The notes under the pieces are model-generated. The model was not told where the DNA came from, made no database searches, and was given only the letters and a program-made list of their open reading frames with translations. This document shows, piece by piece, positions 5,443-6,771 of a stretch of DNA of 6,771 nucleotides. The position numbers and the translations under genes were made by a program. Position 1 is the stretch's first letter. Each line of letters starts with the position of its first letter. Source of the stretch: an uncultured Sphingomonadales bacterium (GTDB taxonomy: Bacteria; Pseudomonadota; Alphaproteobacteria; Sphingomonadales; Sphingomonadaceae); assembly GCA_903893935.1 (NCBI GenBank), contig CAITOD010000562.1, positions 1 to 6,771 on the forward strand, written 5' to 3'.

Positions 5443-6771
5443 GCACCGCGCCATCAGTCCGAACTCGCGATTGCCAGCCGTGACAGTTTCCGCATCGGCG
5501 ATGCCGGCGTGGTGTGCACCGCCGCGCGCCGCAGTGAAGACGGGCATTACGCCAGCATTTTCGATCGCGGCTATGATGTGCTGTGCCGCGATGCAGCCAG
5601 CCCGGTGGGCACGATCTATGCCTTTTCCGGCGCGCGCGCAGCGGCCGATGTGGCGGGCAACGGCCCCGCGCCGTGCCAGCCCGAGACGCGTGTCGATGAT
5701 GCAGCACTCCCCGGCCTCACCCGCATCGCCTGCCGCGAAACGACATCGGGTCTTACCCGGGTCACCTATCGGCTGGTGCGCCGCGACCAGACGTTCATGG
5801 CAACCGGCCTTGCCGCTTACGCTTCAGCCCTCCAGCTGGGCCTGGCCGCGCTGGTGACCGATCGTCCGGTGCATGGCGCGATCAGCGTTGCGGTAACCGG
5901 GTCGGACGACCCGGCGGCGCTCGCGCGCGCGCAGGCCGAACGCTTCGATCCGGCGCAGGCGCTGGCCGCCGGGATGGCGCGCGCCAACGACGGCGACCAT
6001 GCCGACGCGACCGAATTCTTCGACCGTCTGGTCGCGCGCGCGCGCCGCGGCGATGCCGGTGCCGACCGCCCCGCGCTCTACCTGGCAGGCTCCGCGATCG
6101 AACAGTCGAACCTTGGCAACCGCGCCGTTGCCGACCAGCTGTTTGCGCGCGCCACCCGCGCCGGGACCGGCGGCGATCCGGTGTTCGCAAGGCTCTATCG
6201 CAATCTCTATGCGATGCACCGGCTCGACATGGGCGATGCCAAAGGCGCGCTTGCCACGCTCGACGGTCCGCTCACCACGCTCGGCGATGAAGCCGCCTTT
6301 ACCGACGAACGGTTGCGCGCCGGCTTTATCGACCACCCGCTGGCGCAACGGCTGTCGGTCGACGATGCGCATCACAGCCGGCTGAGCAGCGAAGCCGACC
6401 CGCTGACCGACACCGAACGCGCCCAATTGCTCGACGCGCAGGCGACCTACTTGCGCGGCGAAGTGCATCGGCTGACCGGCAATGCGGGGCTTGCCGCGCG
6501 CGAATTGCGCAGCGCGATCGACCAGTTCCGCGCGGTCCGCAATGGCCGCGTGGTGTCGATGGCGTGGCTGCCCGCCGATGTGTTCACCGCCGAAGCAGCG
6601 CTTGCCGAAAGCGCCGGGCACCCCGACACCGCCGCTGCGCTGCTGCAACAGGCGATCGACACGGTTGCTGTGCTGTCACCCGACTCAGCCGCCTTGCTGG
6701 CGGCCAAAGCGCGCGCGGCGGCATTCATGGTGCGGCAGGGCAAGATCGATCCTGCGCTTGCCGCTTATGCC
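5368..6771 (+). CDS. Exported TPR-like protein, N-terminal 468 residues; probable TPR-CHAT protease (3' end missing)
   Basis: The frame is open from the ATG at 5368 to the last base, with no stop. Residues 1-25 form a Sec signal peptide: basic MSRLFTR, a hydrophobic LALILAALA core, and AMA just before a likely cut at 25/26 (AMA-AP). Residues 26 to about 150 form a small domain with four cysteines (C50, C73, C103, C122), fitting disulfides in the periplasm or outside. Residues from about 185 to 468 are Ala/Arg/Asp-rich, cysteine-free helical pairs with TPR-like phrasing (AGMARANDGDHADATEFFDR, GNRAVADQLFARA, LRGEVHRLTGNAGLAAREL, AESAGHPDTAAALLQQAI). Translation is coupled to the adhesin gene through the TGATG junction. 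Exported TPR proteins ending in a caspase-like CHAT domain are known beside haemagglutinins of this class, so processing or export quality control of the adhesin is a reasonable inference. The catalytic His/Cys would lie beyond the window, so a plain TPR scaffold cannot be excluded. Exported helical-repeat protein: high confidence; CHAT: moderate. Confidence 0.78.
   Translation, partial: MSRLFTRLALILAALAHMPGGTAMAAPRHQSELAIASRDSFRIGDAGVVCTAARRSEDGHYASIFDRGYDVLCRDAASPVGTIYAFSGARAAADVAGNGPAPCQPETRVDDAALPGLTRIACRETTSGLTRVTYRLVRRDQTFMATGLAAYASALQLGLAALVTDRPVHGAISVAVTGSDDPAALARAQAERFDPAQALAAGMARANDGDHADATEFFDRLVARARRGDAGADRPALYLAGSAIEQSNLGNRAVADQLFARATRAGTGGDPVFARLYRNLYAMHRLDMGDAKGALATLDGPLTTLGDEAAFTDERLRAGFIDHPLAQRLSVDDAHHSRLSSEADPLTDTERAQLLDAQATYLRGEVHRLTGNAGLAARELRSAIDQFRAVRNGRVVSMAWLPADVFTAEAALAESAGHPDTAAALLQQAIDTVAVLSPDSAALLAAKARAAAFMVRQGKIDPALAAYA

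Noticed and set aside
5471..5857. Overlapping + strand frame starting at 5471
   Set aside because: It lies out of frame inside the signal-peptide-bearing gene that starts at 5368. It is Arg/Pro/Ala-rich with no signal or domain.
5824..6648. Open frame of 274 codons on the - strand opposite the TPR-like gene
   Set aside because: The + strand frame has a signal peptide, a ribosome-binding site, coupling to the upstream gene and TPR-like periodicity. The antisense product shows no family features.

Overview
The window is almost entirely coding on the + strand. It holds the 3' part of one very large repetitive surface-protein gene and, joined to it by an overlapping stop/start, the 5' part of an exported helical-repeat protein gene. 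Both genes run off the window. I see no RNA gene, IS element, CRISPR array, intergenic gap or rho-independent terminator. High GC, GC-rich third positions and this gene pair suggest an alphaproteobacterium, most likely of the Sphingomonas/Erythrobacter/Caulobacter kind. That is inference, as no taxonomic marker gene is present.

Bases 1-5368 encode at least 1,788 residues of a filamentous-haemagglutinin-like (TpsA-type) adhesin. In order it has two GLUG-motif superblocks (about 2-760 and 940-1640), an MBG-like linker module (1790-2017), ten head-to-tail YDG-type modules of exactly 82 residues/246 bp each (2018-4477), two MBG_2-like modules (4478-5020), a glycine-rich strip (5090-5182) and a 61-residue C-terminal tail. 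The signal peptide, TPS secretion domain and beta-helix expected for the family would lie upstream. Residue numbers for this protein count the first full codon (base 2) as 1.

Bases 5368-6771 start a second gene that stays open to the window edge (468 codons). It has a clear Sec signal peptide, a small four-cysteine domain, and then a cysteine-free, alanine-rich helical-repeat region resembling TPRs. Exported TPR proteins ending in a caspase-like CHAT domain are, from memory, recurrent partners of MBG/YDG haemagglutinins in sphingomonads. The CHAT part would lie beyond this window, so that identity is a prediction.

The likely layout is a two-partner-secretion locus. The adhesin would be secreted by an Omp85-type TpsB transporter (not in the window), with an exported helper or protease made by translational coupling. 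GC content rises along the window, from about 50% (bases 1-240) to about 65% (3001-3240) to about 74% (5881-6120), which hints at a composite history for the adhesin gene.
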